Assembly (NCBI RefSeq): GCF_021654285.1
Contig: NZ_JAKFZS010000011.1
Location: 124,001 to 188,000 of the forward strand
Origin: Pseudoalteromonas luteoviolacea
GTDB taxonomy: Bacteria; Pseudomonadota; Gammaproteobacteria; Enterobacterales; Alteromonadaceae
Reading direction: 5' to 3'
Length of the DNA: 64,000 nt
Shown here piece by piece: positions 54,596-62,850 of this stretch. Below the pieces are notes generated by a model. It was not told the DNA's origin, ran no database searches, and saw nothing but the letters and a program-made list of their open reading frames with translations. The translations under genes were made by a program, and so were the position numbers. How positions within the stretch are numbered: position 1 is the stretch's first letter; each line of letters starts with the position of its first letter.

Positions 54596-54982
54596 CGATC
54601 AAATCTGTACATAAAGTGGCCACATCAATCAAAATACTACCTAACTTGGCGCTTTAATAAAATACTAGTTGAAATATCATAAACTAGCTAAAGCTTGTGA
54701 GTATGAAGAGAAGGCAAATAAAACAAGCGACCTATCGGCCACTATCAAGCTACTAAATTAGCAATGATATCGATTTCTCAGTGCTTAATTTATAAGCTCG
54801 TCATTGATTACATTTTTAAATACACTCAACAATTTAATTTCCATACTAAATTCTGAATCTATAAACTCCATTAAACAGCAGTTTCCTTTGCTCCATAAAT
54901 TGCTTGTTAGTTATACTGAGCATGAACTATTCGAAATCAGATAGTTACGGTTTTTTTGTTTTTAAATAAATAAAGAGAAAGA
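54596..54982. other. AT-rich intergenic region before the secreted-protein pair
   Basis: No frame with coding character found. Should contain the promoter for the 54983 gene, whose Shine-Dalgarno is AAAGAGAAAG (54972-54981). No repeats or strong terminators seen. Confidence 0.45.
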
Positions 54983-55305
54983 ATGAAAAAATCAGTTTTA
55001 GGATGGCTTTGAGTATTTTGTCATTGACGGCCTTAGCTTTAGCTGGACAAGATGTAGTGTCGACAGACCTCACTTTTGTTAGCCAGTTGGACAGTAATGA
55101 GCTGCAATTCGAATTTAGTGTGCCAAGGCTCAATTCTTGTGGCACCAACTTATACCTTGTGAAAAGCCCAACAGCAGAAGTAGCCCATAGGAAACAGCAA
55201 ATTACGTTATTGGCATTTCGGTCTGAGGCAACATTTGACTTTCACGATTCACAAGTCTGTGAAAATGGTTATGCCGTCGTTAAATGGGTAAGAGCTCGAA
55301 AATAA
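54983..55305 (+). pseudogene. Small secreted protein, apparent frameshift in signal peptide at an A6 run
   Basis: A well-placed ATG (54983; AAAGAGAAAG just upstream) reads MKKSVLGWL then stops (TGA at 55010). A single added base in the following A6 tract (54986-54991) would read MKKISFRMALSILSLTALALAG, a convincing signal peptide, and continue in frame through the long domain to the stop at 55303-55305 (100 residues from ATG 55003, which has no ribosome site of its own). The mature domain has two Cys (NSCGT, QVCEN) and is homologous to the C-terminal domain of the next gene. Either a sequencing error, a phase-variable or slippery on/off site, or a decaying gene. Confidence 0.6.
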
Positions 55306-55339
55306 AGCCGATGCTGATAATCAAATAAAGGAAATTAAA

Positions 55340-56134
55340 ATGAAATCAATAAATACTTCTGTAGCCTTAATCTCTGCCGTTTTTTCTTGTGCTGCTCTAG
55401 CATCGCCAGTTAAATATAACGATAATTTTTATGAATTCGTTGAGGTTACCGAACCATACCTAGGTAATAACAATACTTGGCAAACAGCAGAGCAAGAAGC
55501 TAACCAACGTGTTTTGAAAGGTGTAAATGGACGCTTAGCCATTGTTGACTCCCAAGCAGAGAATGACTTTTTATATAGCTTAGTAACTGGAAAATATACT
55601 GGTTTTAAAGGTGCCTGGCTCGGAGGTTACTCCCCAGAAGGCTGGTTAACCGGAGGTACATCTCCATTACCATTTAACTATTTAGGGTTTGGTGGAAGTG
55701 AACCTAACAACTCAGGCTATGTATACATGAATATCGGCCAGAGTAGCTGGGGCATTGCGGGTGGGCAATGGGCTGATGACTCAGGTGTACAAGGTGTTCC
55801 CGTTGATAATGTTGACCCAGTCATTGGTTACTTTGTCGAATATGAAGGAGAATTCCTTCCGACACCAACTGTCCGGGCAGGCTTAGTTAGCTATGTTTAC
55901 CAGTTAGATACTTTGCCCACTGAATTTGATTTTAGTATTGCTGAGTCAAATGAATGTGGAAGCAGCATTTACCGTGTAAAAAGCAGTGATGTGAATATCA
56001 CCAATCGTAAATTTGCAATTGTTATGCAAGCTTTTGAACACGGTGACATACTCGAATTTACTGATACTGATGAGTGTGACCATAACAGAGCTATCGTTTC
56101 CAATGTCAAAGTTGTAAAATTTACTGCTCAATAG
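55340..56134 (+). CDS. Secreted C-type lectin-domain protein with shared C-terminal domain
   Basis: 264 residues. Signal peptide (MKSINTSVALISAVFSCAALAS). C-type lectin-like domain (about 30-175): WQTAEQEANQRVLKGVNGRLAIVDSQAENDFLYSLV, WLGGYSPEGWLTGG, the carbohydrate-type FGGSEPNN (EPN) and QWADDSG, then GYFVEYEGE. Metal/sugar-ligand E/P/N are kept. The last 90 residues are homologous to the preceding small secreted protein (C-G-x-x-x-Y-x-V-K-S, RK, C near the end). Secreted or surface; role in adhesion is inference. Confidence 0.85.
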   Translation: MKSINTSVALISAVFSCAALASPVKYNDNFYEFVEVTEPYLGNNNTWQTAEQEANQRVLKGVNGRLAIVDSQAENDFLYSLVTGKYTGFKGAWLGGYSPEGWLTGGTSPLPFNYLGFGGSEPNNSGYVYMNIGQSSWGIAGGQWADDSGVQGVPVDNVDPVIGYFVEYEGEFLPTPTVRAGLVSYVYQLDTLPTEFDFSIAESNECGSSIYRVKSSDVNITNRKFAIVMQAFEHGDILEFTDTDECDHNRAIVSNVKVVKFTAQ

Positions 56135-56464
56135 AGACCTTTATACTGGGGGTAAGCAACAAGTTAAGCCCTTATTTATTAAATTTATTGTGGAGTTCAA
56201 TTCTAAAAAGTAGGTCTCTTTTCGTTCTTTCGTCACCCTCAGTTATTACCATACTTTAGCAACTGCTGAGCTTTGAAGTTAAATAACGTTTGCCATTTAA
56301 GATAAGTCGCCTTTAACGCTTAGTTCACGTTAATTAAGTATCTAGATAAGTAGTTATGAACAATAATAAATACCAAGCGACCTTGTCACAGCTTGGGCAG
56401 TGTAGAAAATGAATATCTCTAGACTCGCATTGAATTTAATTATGTATTGAAAAATAGATTAAAC
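56135..56464. other. Intergenic region between lectin gene and tRNA array
   Basis: No gene found. An 8-base inverted repeat AGAGACCT (just at the lectin stop) / AGGTCTCT (near 56214-56221) has a loop of about 70 bases, and the right arm is followed by TTTTCG; it could terminate the lectin gene. No clear terminator for the leftward tRNA transcript was found. Confidence 0.4.
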
Positions 56465-56540
56465 TGGTGCCGACTACCCGAGTCGAACGCAGGATCTACT
56501 GATTACACGTCAGTTGCTCTAACAACTGAGCCAAGTCAGC
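56465..56540 (-). pseudogene. Decayed tRNA-Thr relic
   Basis: 76-base tRNA-Thr-like sequence with CCA. Relative to the intact copies, position 33 is G instead of U (CGTGTAA loop), the T-stem pairs poorly (two mismatches) and the acceptor stem has a weakened pair, so it is unlikely to be a working tRNA. It is the last unit in the transcription direction of the array. Confidence 0.75.
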
Positions 56541-56552
56541 AAACTGTAAGAA

Positions 56553-56636
56553 TGGTGCCCAGAGGCGGAATCGAACCACCGACACGAGGATTTTCAATAC
56601 AATTCCAAAAAGCTCTACCGAATGAGCTATCTGGGC
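56553..56636 (-). pseudogene. tRNA-Phe relic with an 8-base insertion in the anticodon arm
   Basis: 84 bases versus 76 for the intact copies. The acceptor, D, T arms and CCA are present, but the 5' side of the anticodon stem is replaced by a longer segment (TTTTTGGAATTGT on the minus strand) that cannot form the normal stem. The same altered segment recurs in the half-gene relics between the intact tRNAs. Confidence 0.78.
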
Positions 56637-56706
56637 AAATAATTTTTATGAACAAAAATATCAGGAAAGTATTTAGATACTAGAAATTTTGGCTTTTAGA
56701 AAAAAG

Positions 56707-56782
<76 letters not shown>

Positions 56783-56794
56783 ACACTATAAGAA

Positions 56795-56870
56795 TGGTGC
56801 CCAGAGGCGGAATCGAACCACCGACACGAGGATTTTCAATCCTCTGCTCTACCGACTGAGCTATCTGGGC
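56795..56870 (-). tRNA. tRNA-Phe (GAA)
   Basis: 76 bases with encoded CCA; anticodon GAA at 56837-56835 in loop ATTGAAAAT. GCCCAGA/TCTGGGC acceptor stem; T-loop TTCGATT. Confidence 0.95.
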
Positions 56871-56902
56871 AAATAAGGTTTCATGTGTATTAAAACTCAC
56901 TA

Positions 56903-56951
56903 AGGATTTTCAATACAATTCCAAACAGCTCTACCAAATGAGCTATCTAGG
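56903..56951 (-). pseudogene. tRNA-Phe 5'-half relic in the array spacer
   Basis: Matches the 5' half of the inserted tRNA-Phe relic: D-arm-like GAGCTCATTTGGTAGAGC and the altered anticodon segment, ending after TTGAAAATCC; no 3' half or CCA. One of four such spacer fragments. Confidence 0.75.
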
Positions 56952-57004
56952 AAAATAAGCTTTTTAATGCATTGGATACAGAAAATTGCTGCTTTAAAAT
57001 TAAA

Positions 57005-57080
<76 letters not shown>

Positions 57081-57091
57081 ACACTTAATAA

Positions 57092-57167
57092 TGGTGCCCA
57101 GAGGCGGAATCGAACCACCGACACGAGGATTTTCAATCCTCTGCTCTACCGACTGAGCTATCTGGGC
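57092..57167 (-). tRNA. tRNA-Phe (GAA)
   Basis: 76 bases with CCA; identical in body to the other intact tRNA-Phe copies. Confidence 0.95.
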
Positions 57168-57198
57168 AAATACTCTTTACGTGTATTAAAAATCTCAA

Positions 57199-57248
57199 AG
57201 GATTTTCAATACAATTCCAAACAGCTCTACCGAATGAGCTATCTGGGC
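57199..57248 (-). pseudogene. tRNA-Phe 5'-half relic in the array spacer
   Basis: Second copy of the spacer fragment: GCCCAGATAGCTCATTCGG start of the tRNA 5' half, the altered anticodon segment and TTGAAAATCC; no 3' half. Confidence 0.75.
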
Positions 57249-57307
57249 AAATCTTTTACTTTAAAAAATCAGAAATCTGATTTATATCATGCTACATGTT
57301 TTATAAA

Positions 57308-57383
<76 letters not shown>

Positions 57384-57394
57384 ACACTTAATAA

Positions 57395-57470
57395 TGGTGC
57401 CCAGAGGCGGAATCGAACCACCGACACGAGGATTTTCAATCCTCTGCTCTACCGACTGAGCTATCTGGGC
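57395..57470 (-). tRNA. tRNA-Phe (GAA)
   Basis: 76 bases with CCA; identical in body to the other intact tRNA-Phe copies. Confidence 0.95.
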
Positions 57471-57501
57471 AAATAATTTTTACGTGTATTAAAACTCTCT
57501 A

Positions 57502-57550
57502 GGGATTTTCAATACAATTCCACACAGCTCTACCGAATGAGCTACCTGGG
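57502..57550 (-). pseudogene. tRNA-Phe 5'-half relic in the array spacer
   Basis: Third spacer fragment; same layout, with small substitutions (CCCAGGTAGC, CACACAGC). No 3' half. Confidence 0.72.
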
Positions 57551-57652
57551 TAAATACTAAATATATTTAAAATACATTCAATGCATTTCAAAAATCTAAA
57601 GCGCTTTTGTAAGGCGTTTTAGTAAAATTCTTTATTTTACATCTTTAAGAGA

Positions 57653-57728
57653 TGGTGCCCAGAGGCGGAATCGAACCACCGACACGAGGATTTTCAATCC
57701 TCTGCTCTACCGACTGAGCTATCTGGGC
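57653..57728 (-). tRNA. tRNA-Phe (GAA), unpaired copy
   Basis: 76 bases with CCA. Unlike the other copies it has no adjacent tRNA-Thr, indicating one Thr gene was lost or one Phe gained by unequal exchange. Confidence 0.95.
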
Positions 57729-57758
57729 AAATAATTTTACGCGTATTAAAACTCTCTA

Positions 57759-57808
57759 AGGATTTTCAATACAATTCCACACAACTCTATCGAATGAGCT
57801 ATCTGGTC
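57759..57808 (-). pseudogene. tRNA-Phe 5'-half relic in the array spacer
   Basis: Fourth spacer fragment, more diverged (GACCAGATAGC, TATCG). No 3' half. Confidence 0.7.
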
Positions 57809-57855
57809 AACTAATTAGCTTGGATTTATTTCCAATGCAGAACCAAATTTATAAA

Positions 57856-57931
<76 letters not shown>

Positions 57932-57942
57932 GCACCTAAAAA

Positions 57943-58018
57943 TGGTGCCCAGAGGCGGAATCGAACCACCGACACGAGGATTTTCAATCCTCTGCTCTAC
58001 CGACTGAGCTATCTGGGC
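57943..58018 (-). tRNA. tRNA-Phe (GAA), promoter-proximal copy
   Basis: 76 bases with CCA; first gene after the promoter at 58028-58056. Confidence 0.95.
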
Positions 58019-58027
58019 GTGCGGCGT

Positions 58028-58056
58028 ATTAAACGGGTTTTGCCCTTTTAAGTCAA
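58028..58056 (-). promoter_or_regulatory. Promoter of the tRNA-Phe/Thr array
   Basis: On the minus strand: -35 TTGACT (58056-58051), 17-base spacer, -10 TTTAAT (58033-58028), then a GC-rich discriminator ACGCCGCAC before the first tRNA. The GC-rich discriminator is the mark of a stable-RNA promoter under stringent control. Confidence 0.85.
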
Positions 58057-58271
58057 CTATTTTTTTGCAATATAATTTGTTTGCGCACAATTCATGCAAA
58101 TTTGACAAAAATAACTGACTAAAGACTGATTTTTATACTTTATTCCTTCTTTAGGATCTCCTTGTAGCAATAATAAAGAAGTAAAAACGTAGAGAAATCA
58201 TCCATTATAGGTGTTAGGATGTTAAGTTATTATAAAGCTTGATTTGAAAGTTACTTGCTCGGACTATTTCA

Positions 58272-61200
58272 ATGGAAAAATCTTCACAAGCACAGATCAA
58301 AGGTTTCGTGCCCCTGTTTGTTTTTATCACACTCATCATTACTAGTATTGCATCGTTAGGCGCCTACCTTTGGCCAAAGCAAGAAAGTACCCTAGTACAT
58401 AGCCAACCAGATCTTACTCTGCAAGCTCAGGACTTGGCAGCGCCGCTGAGTAATACCATGATGAAGCTAGGTTACAACTACGCCAAACAAATGCTGACAT
58501 CCGTCAAAGCAGGTAACCCAAATATAGATGCCTATTTATATGCTGATAGTGGCATGGGTAAGCCGAGTTTAGTATTTCAATCAAATGATGAACCTATAGC
58601 AGCTATTAAACAACGCACTAAATTGACCATAGATGGCAAAGTGATTGTTCACCAGCCACTGACGCTAGATGATATTCCAGTTGGTGAATTGGTGTTAGTT
58701 TATAGCGAGCCCAAAGTCACCGTTGCCAGCAGTAACCCATTAAGTTATGCATTGGCCCTTGTTGCTTTGTTACTCACAGTAGGGTTTGCACTCTTTTTGA
58801 AAAAGCAAATCGTCGGTAAGTTGGCTAAGGAGCTCAACTTACTCAATTCAGAGCTGGAACACTTAATAAAGAAGAAAGATTACGATGTTCATGTCACTGA
58901 GCAACTGAGCTTTGGCTTGTCTTCTACAGCAATCGGCATTAATAGTCTAATCAATCAAATTCGCGATATCATAAGAGGCAATAAAGCTTCTCAACATGAA
59001 TTGAGGCAGCTACAAACAAGCCTAGAGACAGAAGTTCAAGCTCGAACGCTCGCACTGGAAAAGGCCACTTTAAACGCTGAACGCGCATCAGAAGCGAAGA
59101 CCACCTTTTTAGCAACCATGTCTCATGAGATCAGGACTCCTATGAATGGGGTCATTGGCACCATAGATTTACTGCGTCAAACCGAGTTAGATGGTGCTCA
59201 GCACCGATTGACCACCATTATTCGTGATTCTGCCTTTTCATTACTAGGTATATTGGATGACATTTTAGATTTCTCAAAAATTGAAGCTGGTAAGCTACAA
59301 ATTGACAGTAGTGCATTCTCTGTATCGGAAACCATTGAAGAAGTGGCCCGTGTCCTTTCCTCTGTCGCGAAAAAGCGTAAATTGGACCTGCAGCTTGCTA
59401 TTGCCCCAGATATTCCGAGCAATTTAGTCGGTGATGCTGTGCGTGTTCGCCAAGTACTTTATAACCTATGTAGTAATGCAATCAAATTCACCACAACTGA
59501 TGACAGCAAACAAGGCTTTGTAAAGATCTCTGTTGAAGTCGCACAAAATACATCTGAGCATTACACGCTGCGCTTTAAAGTGACAGATAACGGTAAAGGA
59601 ATGACTCAAGCCCAGCTTAGGGAAATATTTAACCCCTTCATTCAAGCTGAAGGCTCCATCACTCGAGAATATGGTGGCACAGGACTAGGACTGTCTATTT
59701 GTAAAAGCCTTGTCGAACTCATGTTAGGCTCTATCAATGTAAATTCAGACATCGGCATGGGCAGTGAATTCATTGTTGAACTGCCATTTAGTATCAGCGG
59801 TAAAGTTGAGTATGCAAACAAGGGCGTACTCGCTGGCCGTAAGGTCGTTACTTATACACATAACCCTAATCGCCGAGCTATCTTAGCGCGCTATTTATCT
59901 TTCATGGGGGCAAACTCCGCCATCATTGTTGAACCAAGCGAGATAGACGAACACCAGTACGAGCAAGATGTTGTGTGGGTTCTAGATGGCTTAGATGGCA
60001 TGGATAAAGTCAATCAGCAATTAAGAGAGCTGCTTTATTCTATCGAGCATAATAATCAGCAAGTGATTGTATTAAGCACGATGGACGAATCCGCGTTGAA
60101 TCACGGCCATATTTTCTACCTTAACGCAGCGCCACTGTGTAAAACAAGTTTCATGACTGCGGTATTAGTTGCGGTCGGCTTGCATCAGCCAAAACAGCTT
60201 AAACCATCTCGCACGATGAATAGCTACCTAAATGTTGAAGATGCTAAAGCTCAAAATAAACTAGTATTATTAGTAGAAGACAACGTCCTAAATCAACAAG
60301 TACTCACGGATCAACTTCATCTACTCGGTTACGGAGTGGAAGTTGCTGAAAACGGCGAAGAGGGCTTGAAGATGTGGCAACAGGGGCATTATGCCGTTGT
60401 CCTAACCGATCTGCATATGCCAAAAATGTCAGGCTACGACATGGTTACTAAGATCCGTGATATTGCCGAGCATGCGCCAGACATCAACGCTCAACCTTAT
60501 ATTATTGCCATCACTGCCAATGCACTTAAGGGCGAACGTGACCGTTGCCTTGCCACTGGTATGAACGACTATATTACAAAGCCTGTCGAACTCAATGTGC
60601 TTGAAGCCACCTTAGACAAATGGCAAAACGTCTCTGGACACAAAACAACGCAAGCACCTAGCATCTCTGCTACATCAGCGGACAGCGATAGCGCTCCCTC
60701 TCAAACACAGCCTATTTTAGATGAGCCGGTTACTCAGGCACAGCCTGATAACCAACCCACTCAAGTAGAGCAAGTGAGTAATGACAGAGAAATGCCTTCA
60801 ACATCGGCTATGCAACTTGATATGCCGAGTTTTAATTATGCCGAGCCAAATACACCAGAGGTAATAGAAGAACAAGCGCCGATTGTAGAGGTAGAAGAAA
60901 CGAGTACACCATCAGTTGCACAAGAGCAAACTAACGATGATATGCCGATTAATATGGATCAGCTCAACAAATACGTAAATGATGATAGCGCTAAGCGGCT
61001 GCGCTTCTTTAGAATGTACCTCGAGCAAAGTAGCGAATTAGCCCGTGACATAAATGGTGCGGTTATTTCGTCAAGTCAAAATGAAATCATTGAGGCGTGT
61101 CACCAGCTTAAATCCATATCTCGAACAATTGGCGCTGAGCAAGTTGCGCTTATCGCTGAAAAGTTTGAGTCAAAGTGTAAAACAGACGAAATGACGACAG

Positions 61201-61289
61201 ATCAATTGATTCAACTTCGAGATGAGCTTGAAGAATCCTATATGAAAGCAACAGAGTTTATTCAAAAGTACTTACAATCTGCCAATTAA
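58272..61289 (+). CDS. Hybrid sensor kinase with receiver and Hpt domains
   Basis: 1005 residues. Two membrane helices bracket a periplasmic sensing domain (about 12-35 and about 155-175). Then a linker, HisKA with H285 in FLATMSHEIRTPMNGVIG, HATPase (NAIKF N-box, VTDNGKGM, GGTGLGLSI), a second, partial receiver-like segment (about 520-640), a full receiver with D713 (LLVEDNVLNQQV ... VVLTDLHMPKMSGYD), a long low-complexity acidic/Gln/Thr linker (about 790-900), and an Hpt with H944 in ACHQLKSISRTIGA. Complete phosphorelay on one chain, with an unknown output regulator. No neighbouring response regulator. Confidence 0.92.
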   Translation: MEKSSQAQIKGFVPLFVFITLIITSIASLGAYLWPKQESTLVHSQPDLTLQAQDLAAPLSNTMMKLGYNYAKQMLTSVKAGNPNIDAYLYADSGMGKPSLVFQSNDEPIAAIKQRTKLTIDGKVIVHQPLTLDDIPVGELVLVYSEPKVTVASSNPLSYALALVALLLTVGFALFLKKQIVGKLAKELNLLNSELEHLIKKKDYDVHVTEQLSFGLSSTAIGINSLINQIRDIIRGNKASQHELRQLQTSLETEVQARTLALEKATLNAERASEAKTTFLATMSHEIRTPMNGVIGTIDLLRQTELDGAQHRLTTIIRDSAFSLLGILDDILDFSKIEAGKLQIDSSAFSVSETIEEVARVLSSVAKKRKLDLQLAIAPDIPSNLVGDAVRVRQVLYNLCSNAIKFTTTDDSKQGFVKISVEVAQNTSEHYTLRFKVTDNGKGMTQAQLREIFNPFIQAEGSITREYGGTGLGLSICKSLVELMLGSINVNSDIGMGSEFIVELPFSISGKVEYANKGVLAGRKVVTYTHNPNRRAILARYLSFMGANSAIIVEPSEIDEHQYEQDVVWVLDGLDGMDKVNQQLRELLYSIEHNNQQVIVLSTMDESALNHGHIFYLNAAPLCKTSFMTAVLVAVGLHQPKQLKPSRTMNSYLNVEDAKAQNKLVLLVEDNVLNQQVLTDQLHLLGYGVEVAENGEEGLKMWQQGHYAVVLTDLHMPKMSGYDMVTKIRDIAEHAPDINAQPYIIAITANALKGERDRCLATGMNDYITKPVELNVLEATLDKWQNVSGHKTTQAPSISATSADSDSAPSQTQPILDEPVTQAQPDNQPTQVEQVSNDREMPSTSAMQLDMPSFNYAEPNTPEVIEEQAPIVEVEETSTPSVAQEQTNDDMPINMDQLNKYVNDDSAKRLRFFRMYLEQSSELARDINGAVISSSQNEIIEACHQLKSISRTIGAEQVALIAEKFESKCKTDEMTTDQLIQLRDELEESYMKATEFIQKYLQSAN

Positions 61290-61305
61290 CGTTTAGTCGC
61301 CTATC

Positions 61306-61331
61306 GGTAAAGCCACATTAGTGGCTTTACC
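61306..61331. terminator. Stem-loop after the hybrid kinase gene
   Basis: Perfect 11-base arms GGTAAAGCCAC (61306-61316) / GTGGCTTTACC (61321-61331), ATTA loop. No U-tract on either strand; lies between convergent genes. Confidence 0.55.
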
Positions 61332-61345
61332 AAACAATCCCAACT

Positions 61346-61525
61346 TTAACCTTGAACCATTGAGTGGATCAGTTTAACCACAACGCCTATCATCGCCAAA
61401 GGCAGGATATATTTACTGTATTTTTGCGCCTTATCTAAGCCAAGCTTTCCCTGATATTTCTCAAGAAGCGGGATCAAAATGAGTAACGCCGCAATCAAGC
61501 AAACCAGTATCAAAATAATATTCAT
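61346..61525 (-). CDS. Small two-helix membrane protein (59 residues)
   Basis: Open frame of 59 codons from ATG 61525 with AGGGA 7 bases upstream (AATTAGGGAATACC ATG). Two hydrophobic segments: IILILVCLIAALLILIPLL (about 3-21) and ILPLAMIGVVVKLI (about 40-53), joined by a basic, polar loop EKYQGKLGLDKAQKYSK. Too short for routine gene finding. Positive residues lie between the helices, so both ends face outside by the positive-inside rule. No family recognised; lies between the hybrid kinase and the decarboxylase operon. Codon use looks bacterial and the stop is followed by the stem at 61306-61331. Confidence 0.72.
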   Translation of the reverse strand: MNIILILVCLIAALLILIPLLEKYQGKLGLDKAQKYSKYILPLAMIGVVVKLIHSMVQG

Positions 61526-61664
61526 GGTATTCCCTAATTTTTACAACCAGACTATTTTATAACATGGACAAACTCACTTGGCCCGTTATTTATACTAGAT
61601 CAATGCAAACAGTGTTCATAACAATAAAGGCGCTTCCAGAAGAAAGCGCCTCAAATATAAATAA

Positions 61665-61689
61665 GAAAAATGTGGGGCAAATGCCCCAC
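61665..61689 (-). terminator. Terminator after oadB
   Basis: On the minus strand GTGGGGC (61689-61683) pairs with GCCCCAC (61678-61672), 4-base loop, then ATTTTTC. Immediately after the oadB stop region. A further stem AGGCGCTT/AAGCGCCT lies at 61628-61651. Confidence 0.82.
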
Positions 61690-61708
61690 TAAAGGTTGGA
61701 GAGTGTTG

Positions 61709-62839
61709 TTAATTGACTAGTGCAAGCAAAATACCTGCAGCAACCGCACTACCAAGTACCCCTGCTACATTGGGCCCCATTGCATGCATTAATAAAAAGT
61801 TATGCGGATTAGACTCAAGACCGACTTTATTTACCACACGTGCAGCCATTGGTACAGCAGACACGCCCGCGGCCCCCACTAATGGATTGATTGGATTAGA
61901 CGATACACGATTCATAATTTTAGCCATGTAAACGCCTGAAGCCGTGCCAATGCTAAATGCCAACGCGCCAAGTACCAAAATACCCAAGGTTTCTACCGTT
62001 AAAAACTGGTCGGCTGCTAATTTGGAACCTACTGCCAAGCCCAAGAATATCGTCGTGATATTAATCAGCTCGTTTTGCGCTGTATTGCTAAGCCTATCTA
62101 CCACACCAGACTCACGCATTAAGTTACCTAAACAGAACATACCAACCAAGGGCGCTGCCGCTGGTAAAAACAATAGAGTTAACGACAATACCATCAATGG
62201 GAACAGAATCTTTTCTCTCTTAGAAACGACTCTTAACTGTGGCATTGCAATACTGCGCTCCTCATCTGACGTCAATAAACGCATAATGGGTGGCTGAATA
62301 ATAGGCACCAGTGCCATATATGAATATGCTGCTACCGCAATTGCACCCAATAACTCTGGTGATAACTTAGACGCTAAAAATATCGCTGTAGGCCCATCTG
62401 CACCTCCGATAATTGCAATGGCAGATGCATCTTGTAAGGTAAATTCAAAACCAGGAATAAAGTTCAGTAAAATCGCACCAAATAAAGTCGCGAAAATACC
62501 AAACTGTGCCGCAGCCCCAAGTAACAACATACGAGGATTCGCAATTAGTGCACTGAAGTCAGTTAAGGCACCTACTCCCATAAATATCAATAAGGGGAAT
62601 ATGCCACTGTCGATCCCGATATAATAAACGTAATACAGTAATCCACCCGGCTCAGATAGCGCAGCCACCGGAATATTCGTTAATATCGCACCAAAACCAA
62701 TCGGCACCAATAAAAGTGGCTCAAACTTTTTCGCGATAGCCAAATACAGAAGACCACACCCCACGGCTATCATAGATAGCGCTGGAAACGTTAAGTTAGC
62801 AATGCCGGTTGCCTGCCATAAATTTAACAAACCATCCAT
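61709..62839 (-). CDS. oadB: Oxaloacetate decarboxylase beta subunit (Na+ pump)
   Basis: 376-residue membrane subunit that decarboxylates the carboxybiotin formed by the alpha subunit and couples it to Na+ export. Seen: [30 protein letters not shown], the ion-site motif [28 protein letters not shown] and C-terminal [17 protein letters not shown] with [18 protein letters not shown]. About nine or more membrane helices. Follows oadA by 11 bases, on the minus strand; its terminator is at 61665-61689. The gamma subunit, if present, is upstream of the window edge. Confidence 0.96.
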   Translation of the reverse strand: MDGLLNLWQATGIANLTFPALSMIAVGCGLLYLAIAKKFEPLLLVPIGFGAILTNIPVAALSEPGGLLYYVYYIGIDSGIFPLLIFMGVGALTDFSALIANPRMLLLGAAAQFGIFATLFGAILLNFIPGFEFTLQDASAIAIIGGADGPTAIFLASKLSPELLGAIAVAAYSYMALVPIIQPPIMRLLTSDEERSIAMPQLRVVSKREKILFPLMVLSLTLLFLPAAAPLVGMFCLGNLMRESGVVDRLSNTAQNELINITTIFLGLAVGSKLAADQFLTVETLGILVLGALAFSIGTASGVYMAKIMNRVSSNPINPLVGAAGVSAVPMAARVVNKVGLESNPHNFLLMHAMGPNVAGVLGSAVAAGILLALVN

Positions 62840-62850
62840 CTCAAGCGCTC

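Noticed and set aside
56465-56540. Functional fifth tRNA-Thr
   Set aside because: Lost U33 and poor T-stem pairing make it a relic.
56447-56683. Plus-strand frame over the decayed tRNAs
   Set aside because: Made of antisense tRNA sequence, not a protein gene.
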